Positions 7,362-14,733 of a DNA stretch of 64,000 nt are shown here, in pieces; the stretch's first letter is position 1; every line of letters begins with the position of its first letter. The translations under genes were made by a program, and so were the position numbers. Origin of the DNA: Streptomyces orinoci (GTDB taxonomy: Bacteria > Actinomycetota > Actinomycetes > Streptomycetales > Streptomycetaceae). Under the pieces are notes generated by a model. The model ran no database searches. It saw nothing but the letters and a program-made list of their open reading frames with translations, and was not told where the DNA came from. The stretch lies in the NCBI RefSeq assembly GCF_003121295.1, contig NZ_PHNC01000010.1, forward strand, positions 1 to 64,000. Direction: 5' to 3'.

Positions 7362-7967
7362 TCACCGGATGCCCGCGCGGGTCAGCGCCTGCCGGAGCTT
7401 GTCCCGCGAGGTGAACAGATGCACCCGCATGCCCAGCGCCTCGGCGGCCCGGACATTGTCCTCGCGGTCGTCCACGAACAGGATGCCCCCGGGCGGCAGT
7501 TGGAAGTGCTCGGCGCACCACAGATAGGCGCCCGGCTCGGGCTTGGCGTGGCCGATCCGGCAGGAGAAGGCCAGCACCGAGAAGTGCTCGAGCCAGGTGT
7601 GCTGTTGCTCGTAGTGGGCGGCCAGCTCCTCGGGGATGTTGGACAGCAGCCCGGTACGGACGCCGCCCCGGGACAGGGCGGAGACAAACTCCACCATCTC
7701 CTGGTCGAGTTCGCTCCAGCTGTGCACATCGGCGGCGATCAGTTCGCCGGTCCGCTGTTCGTCGAAGCGGGTGCCCAGACGGGCGGCCACCTTCGCCCAG
7801 TACTCGGGGCCGAGCTGGTCCCCCCGGTCATAGGGGTGACGCAGCGACCAGTAGGCGTCCCAGAAGGCTTCGGCGGGCACCTGGGCGGTCTGCGCCAGGC
7901 GGGCCCGGGAGGCCGGGGACTGCTGGCGGGCGATGACGCCGAACATATCGAAGAGGACGGCGGTCAC
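7362..7967 (-). CDS. HAD-superfamily hydrolase with atypical first motif
   Basis: A 201-residue HAD IA protein: motif I LFDMFGV, motif II LLSNI, motif III Lys in GHAKPEP, motif IV FVDDREDN. The residue two after the nucleophile is Phe rather than the Asp that acts as acid/base in ordinary phosphatases, so phosphatase activity is uncertain. Dehalogenase-like or epoxide-hydrolase N-domain-like relatives share such a change. The GTG start at 7967 overlaps the MFS stop (GTGA). It lies near the azasugar operon but is separated from it by the IS element, so a shared pathway is only possible. Confidence 0.8.
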   Translation of the reverse strand: MTAVLFDMFGVIARQQSPASRARLAQTAQVPAEAFWDAYWSLRHPYDRGDQLGPEYWAKVAARLGTRFDEQRTGELIAADVHSWSELDQEMVEFVSALSRGGVRTGLLSNIPEELAAHYEQQHTWLEHFSVLAFSCRIGHAKPEPGAYLWCAEHFQLPPGGILFVDDREDNVRAAEALGMRVHLFTSRDKLRQALTRAGIR

Positions 7968-9199
7968 AGGGTCACCTCCGAGTCGGCGGACGCCGCCGGG
8001 GCGGGCGGCGGGTTGGCGGTGCGGTGACGGGCGCCCGAGGTGGCCCGGGTGAGCCAGAGGCTGAGCAGCACACAGCACATGGCCAGGGCGAACAGCAGTA
8101 CCGGCAGCGCCTTGACGCCGGAGACATCGATGGCGACGCCCAGCAGGGGCGGGAAGGCGACGCCGCCGATCATCGAGGCGGCGATCACATAGGCACCGGC
8201 TCCGGCGAGGGTGGGCACCGAGCGGTTGAGCCAGGGCAGGCAGGTGGGGAAGATCGGGGCGATCATCAGGCCCACCCCGATATAGGCGTAGGGCGCGGCG
8301 TCCGGGATGGTGGCCAGCAGCAGGAAGCCGGCCATGCCCAGGCAGCAGACGATGGTGATGGCGGGCGCGGAGAAGCGCAGTGTCACCGGCACGGCGGCGA
8401 ACCGGCCCACGGTCATGGCCAGCCAGTAGGCGGAGGTGGCGGTGGCCGCGGCGGAAGCGCCATAGCCGAAGGTCTCCAGATGGGTGGGTTCCCAGCCGCC
8501 GACGCCGGTCTCGATGGCCACATGGAAGACATAGACACCGATGAAGGCGGCGACCAGGGGCAGCACCCGGGAGGTGGCGCCGGAGGTGTGGGTGGTGGCC
8601 TCGGGGGCGGGTTCCTCCTTGGCGACGCCGCCCAGGGTGCACATCAGCAGGACGGAGATCACGGCCATGGCGCCGAAGATCCACGGGTAGTGGCGGGCGC
8701 CCAGCCAGCCCACCAGCGCCGGTCCGGCCACCGCCCCAATGCCGAAGTGGGCATTGAGCAGGTTGAGCATGGCGGTGCTGCGGTTGCCGAAGCCCAGGGA
8801 GAACAGCTGGTTGAGCCCGTAGTCGATGCCGCCGAAGCCCAGGCCGGTGATGAACGCCCCGGCCAGCGCCAGCGGCCAGGCCGAGGCCAGCGCGAAGATC
8901 ACCGCTCCGGCGGCCATCAACGCATAGGAGCCGCCCAGCAGTTGCCGGTTGCCCGCCCTGCCGCGCAGGACATGGAAGACCAGCACCCCCAGCAGCGCCC
9001 CGATGAAGTGGGCGCTGAGCGAGAGTCCGGCCACCGCGGGGACGATGCCGAACTCCTTGCGCAGGGCGGGGATCGCCGGTCCGTAGAGCGCCTGCAGGGC
9101 GCCGATCACCACAAAGCCGGCGCAGGAGGCGACGACGGCGGCGCGGCTGAAGAGCGGCGGGGTGACGGGGTGGTCCGGCGGGCTGCCGGGGACGGCCAT
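7964..9199 (-). CDS. MFS transporter (FucP/sugar-type)
   Basis: A 411-residue major facilitator with about twelve hydrophobic segments, starting at 9199 with ATG after AGGA. The N-half carries the loop HVLRGRAGNR, equivalent to the MFS motif A. Helix-packing Gly-rich segments such as ITGLGFGGIDYGLNQL resemble fucose/glucose-permease-type carriers. It is divergent from a DeoR regulator and translationally coupled to the HAD gene. It could import a sugar or export an iminosugar; sequence alone does not tell which. Confidence 0.85.
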   Translation of the reverse strand: MAVPGSPPDHPVTPPLFSRAAVVASCAGFVVIGALQALYGPAIPALRKEFGIVPAVAGLSLSAHFIGALLGVLVFHVLRGRAGNRQLLGGSYALMAAGAVIFALASAWPLALAGAFITGLGFGGIDYGLNQLFSLGFGNRSTAMLNLLNAHFGIGAVAGPALVGWLGARHYPWIFGAMAVISVLLMCTLGGVAKEEPAPEATTHTSGATSRVLPLVAAFIGVYVFHVAIETGVGGWEPTHLETFGYGASAAATATSAYWLAMTVGRFAAVPVTLRFSAPAITIVCCLGMAGFLLLATIPDAAPYAYIGVGLMIAPIFPTCLPWLNRSVPTLAGAGAYVIAASMIGGVAFPPLLGVAIDVSGVKALPVLLFALAMCCVLLSLWLTRATSGARHRTANPPPAPAASADSEVTL

Positions 9200-9353
9200 A
9201 AGTGTCCTCCAGGACTATGAACATGATCGTCGTGTGAGTACACATCTGGTGTGGGAGAAAGTCAACCCCATGAGTAACGTTCCGGTCGGCCGAGCGCACG
9301 GCCGCCGGGAGCGAAAGTCGCAGTGCGCGTGGTTGACGTGCTACATCAGGCCC

Positions 9354-10112
9354 ATGACTGTTGCCGAACGTCACCGATTCATCCTGTCCCTACTGACCGA
9401 ACGTAACCGGGCCTCGGTCGCGGAGCTGGCCCGCGCCACCGAGGCGTCCGAGATGACCATCCGCCGCGACCTGGAACTGCTGGAGTCCCGGGGCGCGTTG
9501 CGCCGGGTCCATGGCGGCGCGGTGAACACCCTGCTCAGCGGTGTGGAACCGCCATATGCCGTGCGCGCGATGATCGGCGGTGAGGACAAGGCCAGGCTGG
9601 CCAAGGTGGTGGTGGGACTGCTCAACGACGGTGAGACGGTGGCCCTGGACACCGGCACCACCGCGGTGGCCATCGCGGAGGCCATGGCCGAGCGGCGGCT
9701 GACCGTCACCCCGCTCTCGCTGCACGCCACCCATCCGCTGGCCGCGGGTGAGGGCATCCGGCTGCTGCTGCCGGGTGGCCAGATCCGGCCGGGCGAGCTG
9801 TCCTTCTACGGGGAGATGGCCGTCCGCACCTTTGAGGACCTGCGGTTCGACACCTTCATCCTGGGCTGCTGCGGAGTGGACGCGGCCAATGGGGCCACCG
9901 CCTACAACCTGGACGATGTCCATGTGAAGCGGGCCGCGGTGCGCGCGGCGCAGCGCGTGATCCTGGTGGCCACCGCCGAGAAGCTGGGCCGGGTGGCGCT
10001 CGGCCGGATCTGTTCGGTCGAGCAGCTCAGCCTGGTGGTGACGGACGCCCCGCGCGGCACCCCGGCCGTGGAGGAGCTCCGCGCGGCGGGCGCCAATATT
10101 CTGCACGCCTAG
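9354..10112 (+). CDS. DeoR/GlpR-family transcriptional repressor
   Basis: A 252-residue DeoR protein. The N-terminal winged helix reads RASVAELARATEASEMTIRRDLELLE and is followed by RVHGGA. The C-terminal sugar-phosphate sensor domain has ALDTGTTAVAIAEAM and the FILGCCGVD strand. The ATG at 9354 opens with the family signature AERHRFILSLL; a longer in-frame extension to 9162 runs into the MFS gene and is not credible. It is divergent from the MFS-HAD operon, and its likely effectors are phosphorylated sugars. It may also control the azasugar operon at 5188. Confidence 0.9.
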   Translation: MTVAERHRFILSLLTERNRASVAELARATEASEMTIRRDLELLESRGALRRVHGGAVNTLLSGVEPPYAVRAMIGGEDKARLAKVVVGLLNDGETVALDTGTTAVAIAEAMAERRLTVTPLSLHATHPLAAGEGIRLLLPGGQIRPGELSFYGEMAVRTFEDLRFDTFILGCCGVDAANGATAYNLDDVHVKRAAVRAAQRVILVATAEKLGRVALGRICSVEQLSLVVTDAPRGTPAVEELRAAGANILHA

Positions 10113-10185
10113 ACGGCCGTCGGGCCGCCGGCGACTTCGATCACGTTTTTTCGCACATTTCGAGTGTCCGAAAGCGACCGGCGCG

Positions 10186-11124
10186 CTAGACCGCCTGCCG
10201 TCCTACCAGATAGCCGACCAGCGGCACGGTGGAGTGGATCCGTACCTTGTCCACCGTTCCGTCGGACGGCAGCGGCAGCAGTAATTTGGAGCCCGCCACC
10301 GAGACCCGCGCGGGACCGGCCGGGCGGTCCCAGGAACCGCCCTCCCGGTGGAAGGCGGTGGTGACCTGGCCGTCCGCGCCCTGTGGGGTCAGCGCCAACC
10401 AGATCGCGGCATTGCGTGCCCCGCCCTGGGGGGCGTCGGTGGTTCCGGCCGGCTCCACCGGCAGGTCGAAGTCGGTATTGGCGGGCACGGTGAAGAAGGC
10501 GATCATCTCTTCCTCCTGGAGGCGAGGAGCGGGAGCCTTGTGCCGGAACGATTCTGCCCAGGACCGGAGTTGGGCGGTGCTGTGCAGATGGCAGTAGTCC
10601 CGGTCCACTCCGTCATCGCTGTACTGGTGGAACATCCAGGCGGCCCGGATGCCCGGATCCCCGGCCGGGCGCCCGGCGGTGGCGATCCAGAGGAAGTCGC
10701 CGTAGTAGGAAGTGGTGTCCACATTCCGCCAGTAGTCCAGGTTGCAGTACATGCCGACGCCGTTCTGCGGCAGCCGCGCCTTCACATACCGCAGCCAGGC
10801 TTCCTTGTAGGCGGCCTGGTGCGCCCGGGAAACCCGGCTGTTGGCGTCGTCATAGCCCTCCCAGTCCAGCACCACCAGGTCCCCCGGCTTCCAGTTCACC
10901 TGGGACAGGAAGTAATCGGCCTCGTCGGCGGGCCGGTTGCCCATATGGGGGTAGTGGTAGCCGCCCCAGACCAGCCCATGGGCCTTGGCGTGGTCGCGCT
11001 GTGCCACCCACTTGGGATTGATGTACGACAGGCCCTCGCTCACCTTGACGAAGGCGAACGAGAGCCCTCTGGTGCTTGGCCTCGATGACTGGTAACTGGC
11101 CCAGTCCTGGCCCCAGATACCCAT
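10186..11124 (-). CDS. GH25 muramidase-like protein without signal peptide
   Basis: A 312-residue protein. Residues 1-200 form a glycoside hydrolase 25 (Chalaropsis lysozyme) barrel: GQDWASYQ carries the first Asp, and LVVLDWEGYD carries the DxE catalytic pair. FAFVKVSEG and YHYPH are also family strands. The C-terminal 110 residues are a beta-rich domain of unknown type. There is no secretion signal, so it resembles a phage endolysin or a protein released by lysis. It stands alone, convergent with the DeoR gene. Confidence 0.8.
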   Translation of the reverse strand: MGIWGQDWASYQSSRPSTRGLSFAFVKVSEGLSYINPKWVAQRDHAKAHGLVWGGYHYPHMGNRPADEADYFLSQVNWKPGDLVVLDWEGYDDANSRVSRAHQAAYKEAWLRYVKARLPQNGVGMYCNLDYWRNVDTTSYYGDFLWIATAGRPAGDPGIRAAWMFHQYSDDGVDRDYCHLHSTAQLRSWAESFRHKAPAPRLQEEEMIAFFTVPANTDFDLPVEPAGTTDAPQGGARNAAIWLALTPQGADGQVTTAFHREGGSWDRPAGPARVSVAGSKLLLPLPSDGTVDKVRIHSTVPLVGYLVGRQAV

Positions 11125-11208
11125 CTCCGCCCTCCTCCCTTGCCGATGCGGTGCCCATAAGCTTCGGCCGGACCGGCGGGGTTGCCAAGGCGGAGGTAGG
11201 GGTTCCGG

Positions 11209-11778
11209 CTACTTGGGGGCGGCGGCGCCGCGGCGGGCGCGCAGGGCGCGTACCCTGCCCCGGCTGGCACAGGCCGGGGAGGGGCACCAGCGGCGGCGTC
11301 CGGGCGGGTCGCTGAAGACCCCCCGGCAGTCGTCCTCCGGGCAGCTCTTCAGAGCCAGCCGGTCGGAGCCGGTCAGCTGGTCCACGGCCTGGCGGGCGAT
11401 CCTGGCCAGGGCGTCGGCGGTGGTCGCCGGAGCCTGGCGGCGCAGCCTGCCCTCCACCGTCAGCCGGACCGGGTCCTCATGTCCGGCCAGAAAGGCGGTC
11501 AGTTCGGCGACCGCGCCGGCGGGCGGCGGCTGTTCGGCGACGGTGGCCAGGGCGAGGGCACGCAGCGTCTCACGCAGGGCCCGCGCCCGGCGCAGGTCCG
11601 CCGCATCCGGTGCGCGCTCCGGGGAGAGCTCGCAGTGCTCCAGCCACTCGGCGAGCCGGCCGGGCGTGGCCAGCCGCTCCACGGGGGCCGCGCTGAAGGT
11701 ACGGCCCTGGGTGGCAAGGAAGTTCAACCAGGTGGCACCGCAGTCGAAGCGGAAGGCGAGCTTATCTTCTGTGGCCAT
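11209..11778 (-). CDS. CGNR zinc-finger protein (ABATE domain)
   Basis: A 189-residue protein with an N-terminal ABATE domain (FRFDCGATWLNFLATQGRTF) and a C-terminal CGNR-type zinc finger (KSCPEDDCRGVFSDPPGRRRWCPSPACASRGRVRALRARR). The four finger cysteines are present, and the usual CGNR is CASR here. The family is thought to bind DNA and act as stress-linked regulators in actinobacteria. The start at 11778 matches the conserved family beginning. It is divergent from the tautomerase gene, with a palindrome between them. Confidence 0.82.
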   Translation of the reverse strand: MATEDKLAFRFDCGATWLNFLATQGRTFSAAPVERLATPGRLAEWLEHCELSPERAPDAADLRRARALRETLRALALATVAEQPPPAGAVAELTAFLAGHEDPVRLTVEGRLRRQAPATTADALARIARQAVDQLTGSDRLALKSCPEDDCRGVFSDPPGRRRWCPSPACASRGRVRALRARRGAAAPK

Positions 11779-11827
11779 AGCCGCCAGGGTAACGCTCGGG
11801 CCGTTACCCGCTGCCGCCACCTCTTCT

Positions 11828-11845
11828 GTACCTACTAGTATGTAC
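11828..11845. promoter_or_regulatory. Palindromic operator candidate
   Basis: GTACCTACTAGTATGTAC is an 18-base inverted repeat with only one mismatched pair. It sits between the divergent CGNR and tautomerase genes, 34 bases before the tautomerase ATG. TACTAGTA-centred palindromes are typical TetR- or MarR-type sites. No such regulator is adjacent, so the CGNR protein or a distant factor could bind it. Confidence 0.45.
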
Positions 11846-11878
11846 GGCACTTGCAGCCTTCCAAGGAGACGCATCGCC

Positions 11879-12262
11879 ATGCCACTTGTCCGCATTGACG
11901 CGGTGAACGCCGACAACGAGCGGCTTCAGGCCCTCGGCCGCGCCGTACTCGAGGCCTTCACCGAGACCATCGGCACTCCGCCCAATGACCGCTTCCAGAT
12001 CCTGACCAGTCATCAGGGGGCCAACAGCACGCTGCTCTACGGCAATTACCCGCAAGTTCCCCGGGACGAGGGGCTGGTGGTCATCGCCATCACCATGCGC
12101 TCCGGGCGCACCGCCGCACAGAAGAAGGCGCTCTACCGGCGGACCGCGGAGTACGCCCAGGAGTACGCGGGGACCGACCCGCGCAATGTGCTGATCACCG
12201 TCACGGAGAACGAGTCCATCGACTGGTCGTTCGGCTACGGGCTTGCGCAGTACGCCTTTTGA
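11879..12262 (+). CDS. Tautomerase/MIF-superfamily enzyme
   Basis: A 127-residue 4-oxalocrotonate tautomerase-like protein. After removal of Met it would start with the catalytic Pro (MPLVRIDAV), and VTENESIDWSFGYG near the end is family-like. AAGGAG precedes the ATG by 9 bases. Its double-length single-chain form resembles the Streptomyces tautomerases that accompany CGNR regulators. The natural substrate is unknown. Confidence 0.85.
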   Translation: MPLVRIDAVNADNERLQALGRAVLEAFTETIGTPPNDRFQILTSHQGANSTLLYGNYPQVPRDEGLVVIAITMRSGRTAAQKKALYRRTAEYAQEYAGTDPRNVLITVTENESIDWSFGYGLAQYAF

Positions 12263-12407
12263 CGCATACGGGCCGAGCTGACGGACTAGGTCCGCAGTCC
12301 GTTGCCGCACCCGCGGAGCCCCTCTAATGTCATTGGTGCATCACAGGAGAGCCCCTTACCGAGGGGGCAACTCCGGGGACCGCAGCAGCCGCCAGAAGGA
12401 GAGCACC

Positions 12408-12788
12408 ATGCCCGCCCGTCTCGACCACACGGTGGTCAACAGCACCAACCGCTTTGAAGCCGCCCGCTTCCTCACCGACTTGCTGGGCGCTCCGGAACCG
12501 GAGGCCAACGGGCCCTTCGCGGCCGTGCGTCTGGAGAACGGGGTCACCATCGACTACGCCGACCACATCGTGCCGCCGGAGAAGATCGCCTCACAGCACT
12601 TCGCCTATCTGGTGTCCGAGGAGGAGTTCGACGGCATCCTCGCCCGGGTGCAGGAGCGGGGGCTGACCTACTGGGCCGACCCGTACCACACCAAGCCGAA
12701 TGAGGTTAACCACCTCAATGGGGCGCGGGCCTTCTATGTGAATGACCCCGACGAACACAATCTGGAGTTCTTCACCGCGATGCACTGA
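12408..12788 (+). CDS. VOC-superfamily (glyoxalase fold) protein
   Basis: A 126-residue single VOC module with the two beta-alpha-beta-beta-beta units: LDHTVVNSTNRFEAARFLTDLLG, then HFAYLVSEEEFDGILARV and GARAFYVNDPDEHNLEFFTAM. Possible metal ligands are His7 (LDHT), Asp in IDYAD, His of HFAYL and the Glu of NLEFF. AGAAGGAGAG supplies the ribosome site. The family covers dioxygenases, glyoxalases and resistance proteins; no specific reaction can be assigned. Confidence 0.85.
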   Translation: MPARLDHTVVNSTNRFEAARFLTDLLGAPEPEANGPFAAVRLENGVTIDYADHIVPPEKIASQHFAYLVSEEEFDGILARVQERGLTYWADPYHTKPNEVNHLNGARAFYVNDPDEHNLEFFTAMH

Positions 12789-12848
12789 GGTGCCGTTTGC
12801 CGGAGGGGCGGTGCCGTGTCCCCCACCGCACCGCCCCAACTCCCCGCG

Positions 12849-13319
12849 TTACAAGGCCAGTCGATAGCGCTGGCGGGAACCTCCCTCCGGGCCCGGCGGT
12901 TCCGGGTCGCCCGGGATGAACCCGAGCCGTTCGTAGAAGACCCGGGCACCGCTCTCCCGGGCACCGGGGTGGTCCTCACCAAGGGTCACCACCTCGACCG
13001 TGCCGGGCGGGCGGACGAACCTGTGCAGGGCGTCGGCCAGCAGCGCCCGGCCGATGCCCCGCCCCCGCACGCCCTCGGCCACCACCAGCCAATGCACGTG
13101 GTACATGGGCGGTTTGGCGCCGAACAGCAGGGCACCCAGCGGGCCGGCGCCGTCCGGGGTGACGGCAACCAGGGCCGTACCCCGGCGGATGTTCTTCTCC
13201 ACCGCGGCCCGGAATCCGGGGTCCGTCACCATGGGGCCGAACCACTGCTCCACCTGCCCGGCCAGCCCCAGGAAGCCGGGCAGATCGCGGGGCTCAGCCG
13301 GCCGAGTCGTCGTGCGCAA
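12849..13319 (-). CDS. GNAT-family N-acetyltransferase
   Basis: A 156-residue GNAT protein. The acetyl-CoA pyrophosphate loop is VVAEGVRGRGIGRALL, preceded by the HVHWLVV strand. The C-terminus has SGARVFYERLGFIPG, which is characteristic of the family. Its start overlaps the end of the Clp-N gene by 26 bases, so the pair is likely co-transcribed. The acceptor is unknown. Confidence 0.88.
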   Translation of the reverse strand: MRTTTRPAEPRDLPGFLGLAGQVEQWFGPMVTDPGFRAAVEKNIRRGTALVAVTPDGAGPLGALLFGAKPPMYHVHWLVVAEGVRGRGIGRALLADALHRFVRPPGTVEVVTLGEDHPGARESGARVFYERLGFIPGDPEPPGPEGGSRQRYRLAL

Positions 13320-13998
13320 CGAACTCCGCCAGCTTCTCCATCACAAAGGCCTCGGCGGCCGCCTTGGTCAGGCCCAGTCCGCTGAGCACCCCCTTGCCGT
13401 CCTCGTACTCCAGCAGGGCCAGCAGCAGATGCTCCGTACCGATGTAGTTGTGCCCCAGGCGCAGCGCCTCCCGGAAGGTCAGCTCCAGCGCCTTCTTGGC
13501 TCCGGAGTCAAAGGGGATCAGCGCGGGGATCTGCGGTGCGGCGGGCGGGAGTTGGGCGGTGAGCGCCTGCCGGACGGCCTCCAGGGTGAGGCCCTGTGCG
13601 GTGATGGCCTCGGCACCGAACCCGCCCACGGTCAGCAGTCCCAGCGCCAAGTGCTCGGGCAGAGTGTGGTCGTTGCTCGCGTTACGGGCCTCCTCCTGGG
13701 CGTTGGCCACCGCCTTCCTGGCCCGGGGGGTGAAGCGGCTGAAGCCCTCACTGGGGTCGATTCCGGAGGGGACAAAGCGCTTCTGGGCGGCCTGCCGGGT
13801 GACCCCCATGCTCTTGCCGATGTCGGCCCAGGAGGCCCCGGAGCGCCTGGCCTGGTCCACAAAGTGGCCGATGAGGTGGTCGGAGAGTTCACCGAGGTGC
13901 TCGGCGGCCAGCACCGCGTCGGTGAGCTGGTCGAGGGCGTCGGAGTGGACCTTTTTGATGGCGTCGATCAGATCGTCGAGCCGTACTGAAGTGGTCAT
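13294..13998 (-). CDS. HTH plus Clp N-terminal domain protein
   Basis: A 234-residue protein. Residues 1-75 form a helix-turn-helix segment (ASWADIGKSMGVTRQAAQKRF). Residues 85-225 contain two Clp repeat (N) motifs: FTPRARKAVANAQEEARN...LPEHLALGLL and FDSGAKKALELTFREALRLGHNYIGTEHLLLALLE. No AAA module is present, so it cannot be an unfoldase. It probably binds DNA and senses protein quality or binds ClpP-linked substrates. The upstream GTTGACA repeats suggest autoregulation. Confidence 0.87.
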   Translation of the reverse strand: MTTSVRLDDLIDAIKKVHSDALDQLTDAVLAAEHLGELSDHLIGHFVDQARRSGASWADIGKSMGVTRQAAQKRFVPSGIDPSEGFSRFTPRARKAVANAQEEARNASNDHTLPEHLALGLLTVGGFGAEAITAQGLTLEAVRQALTAQLPPAAPQIPALIPFDSGAKKALELTFREALRLGHNYIGTEHLLLALLEYEDGKGVLSGLGLTKAAAEAFVMEKLAEFVAHDDSAG

Positions 13999-14004
13999 GT
14001 GACA

Positions 14005-14068
14005 ACCGTAGGTTGACAGTTGGAGGGTGTCAACCCGTCGTTGACAGTCCTTGGGGGCGGATTAGGGT
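14005..14068. promoter_or_regulatory. Divergent leaderless promoters with shared GTTGACA repeats
   Basis: Toward the minus strand: TTGACA (14033-14028), 17-base spacer, TACGGT (14010-14005), then ATG at 13998. Toward the plus strand: TTGACA (14041-14046), 16-base spacer, TAGGGT (14063-14068), then GTG at 14075. Both start codons fall where transcription should begin, so both messages look leaderless. GGTTGACA and TGTCAACC (14011-14018 and 14028-14035) form a perfect inverted repeat with a 9-base spacer overlapping the minus-strand promoter, a probable operator. Confidence 0.65.
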
Positions 14069-14074
14069 GAGGCG

Positions 14075-14614
14075 GTGACGACCTATGTGGCGCTGCTGCA
14101 CGGCATCAATGTCGGCGGCAAAAGGCGCGTTCCCATGCAGACGCTGCGCGAGCTGCTCACCGGCCTCGGCGGCGGTGCCGTACGTACCCATCTCAACAGC
14201 GGCAACGCGGTGTTCACCCATGACGGGGCGGGCCCGGAGGAGCTCACCGCCTCCCTGGAGCGGGCGTTGGCGGACCGGCTGGGCTTCCCCGTGCGCTGTG
14301 TGGTGCGCGAGGCGGCGGACCTGCGACGGGTGATCGACGCCAACCCCTTCGCCGGCCGGGACTTTCTGCCCGCCCGCCTTCTGGTGACCTTTCTGTCCGC
14401 TCCGGCACGGCCGGGCCCGGTGGCCGATCTCGATCCGGCGGCCTACCTCCCCGATGTCTTCGCCCTGGGCGAGCGGGAGGTGTATCTGCTCTGCCCGGAC
14501 GGCCTGCGGGACTCCAGGCTGGCTCAGGCGCTGGCCCGGCGGTCGCCGGCCGAGGTGGCCACCGCCCGCAACTGGAACACGGTGAGCAGGCTCGCGGAGC
14601 TGGCCGGGGTGTGA
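14075..14614 (+). CDS. DUF1697 family protein
   Basis: A 179-residue member of DUF1697, recognised by YVALLHGINVGGKRRVPM, the HLNSGNAVF strand and the C-terminal TARNWNTVSRLAELAG. The family is widespread in bacteria with two ferredoxin-like halves and no established biochemical role. The GTG start at 14075 coincides with the predicted transcription start, giving a leaderless message. Confidence 0.88.
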   Translation: MTTYVALLHGINVGGKRRVPMQTLRELLTGLGGGAVRTHLNSGNAVFTHDGAGPEELTASLERALADRLGFPVRCVVREAADLRRVIDANPFAGRDFLPARLLVTFLSAPARPGPVADLDPAAYLPDVFALGEREVYLLCPDGLRDSRLAQALARRSPAEVATARNWNTVSRLAELAGV

Positions 14615-14617
14615 AGC

Positions 14618-14712
14618 GGGGGCCGTGCCATCCGAAAACGGGAGACCGTGCCGGCCGAACCGGGGGACCGTGCCGCCGGACCGGGGGGACCGTGCCGCCG
14701 GACCGGTGGGCG
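14618..14712 (+). repeat. Degenerate tandem repeat, about 20 bases per unit
   Basis: A GGGGACCGTGCCGCCGGACC-like unit recurs four to five times between the DUF1697 stop and the next ATG. The last two copies are nearly perfect. Its role is unknown. It could form several small hairpins and act as a terminator or leader structure. Confidence 0.7.
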
Positions 14713-14733
14713 GCTCCGCATACCCTTTCCCGC

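Noticed and set aside
8024..9220. 398-codon plus-strand Gly/His/Gln-rich frame
   Set aside because: Mirror of the MFS gene codon bias; no ribosome site and biased composition.
9232..9244. GTGTGAGTACACA as DeoR operator
   Set aside because: Arms of only four bases; not enough to claim a site.
14618..14712. Possible CRISPR array
   Set aside because: Units are adjacent without spacers and too GC-rich; no cas genes in the window.
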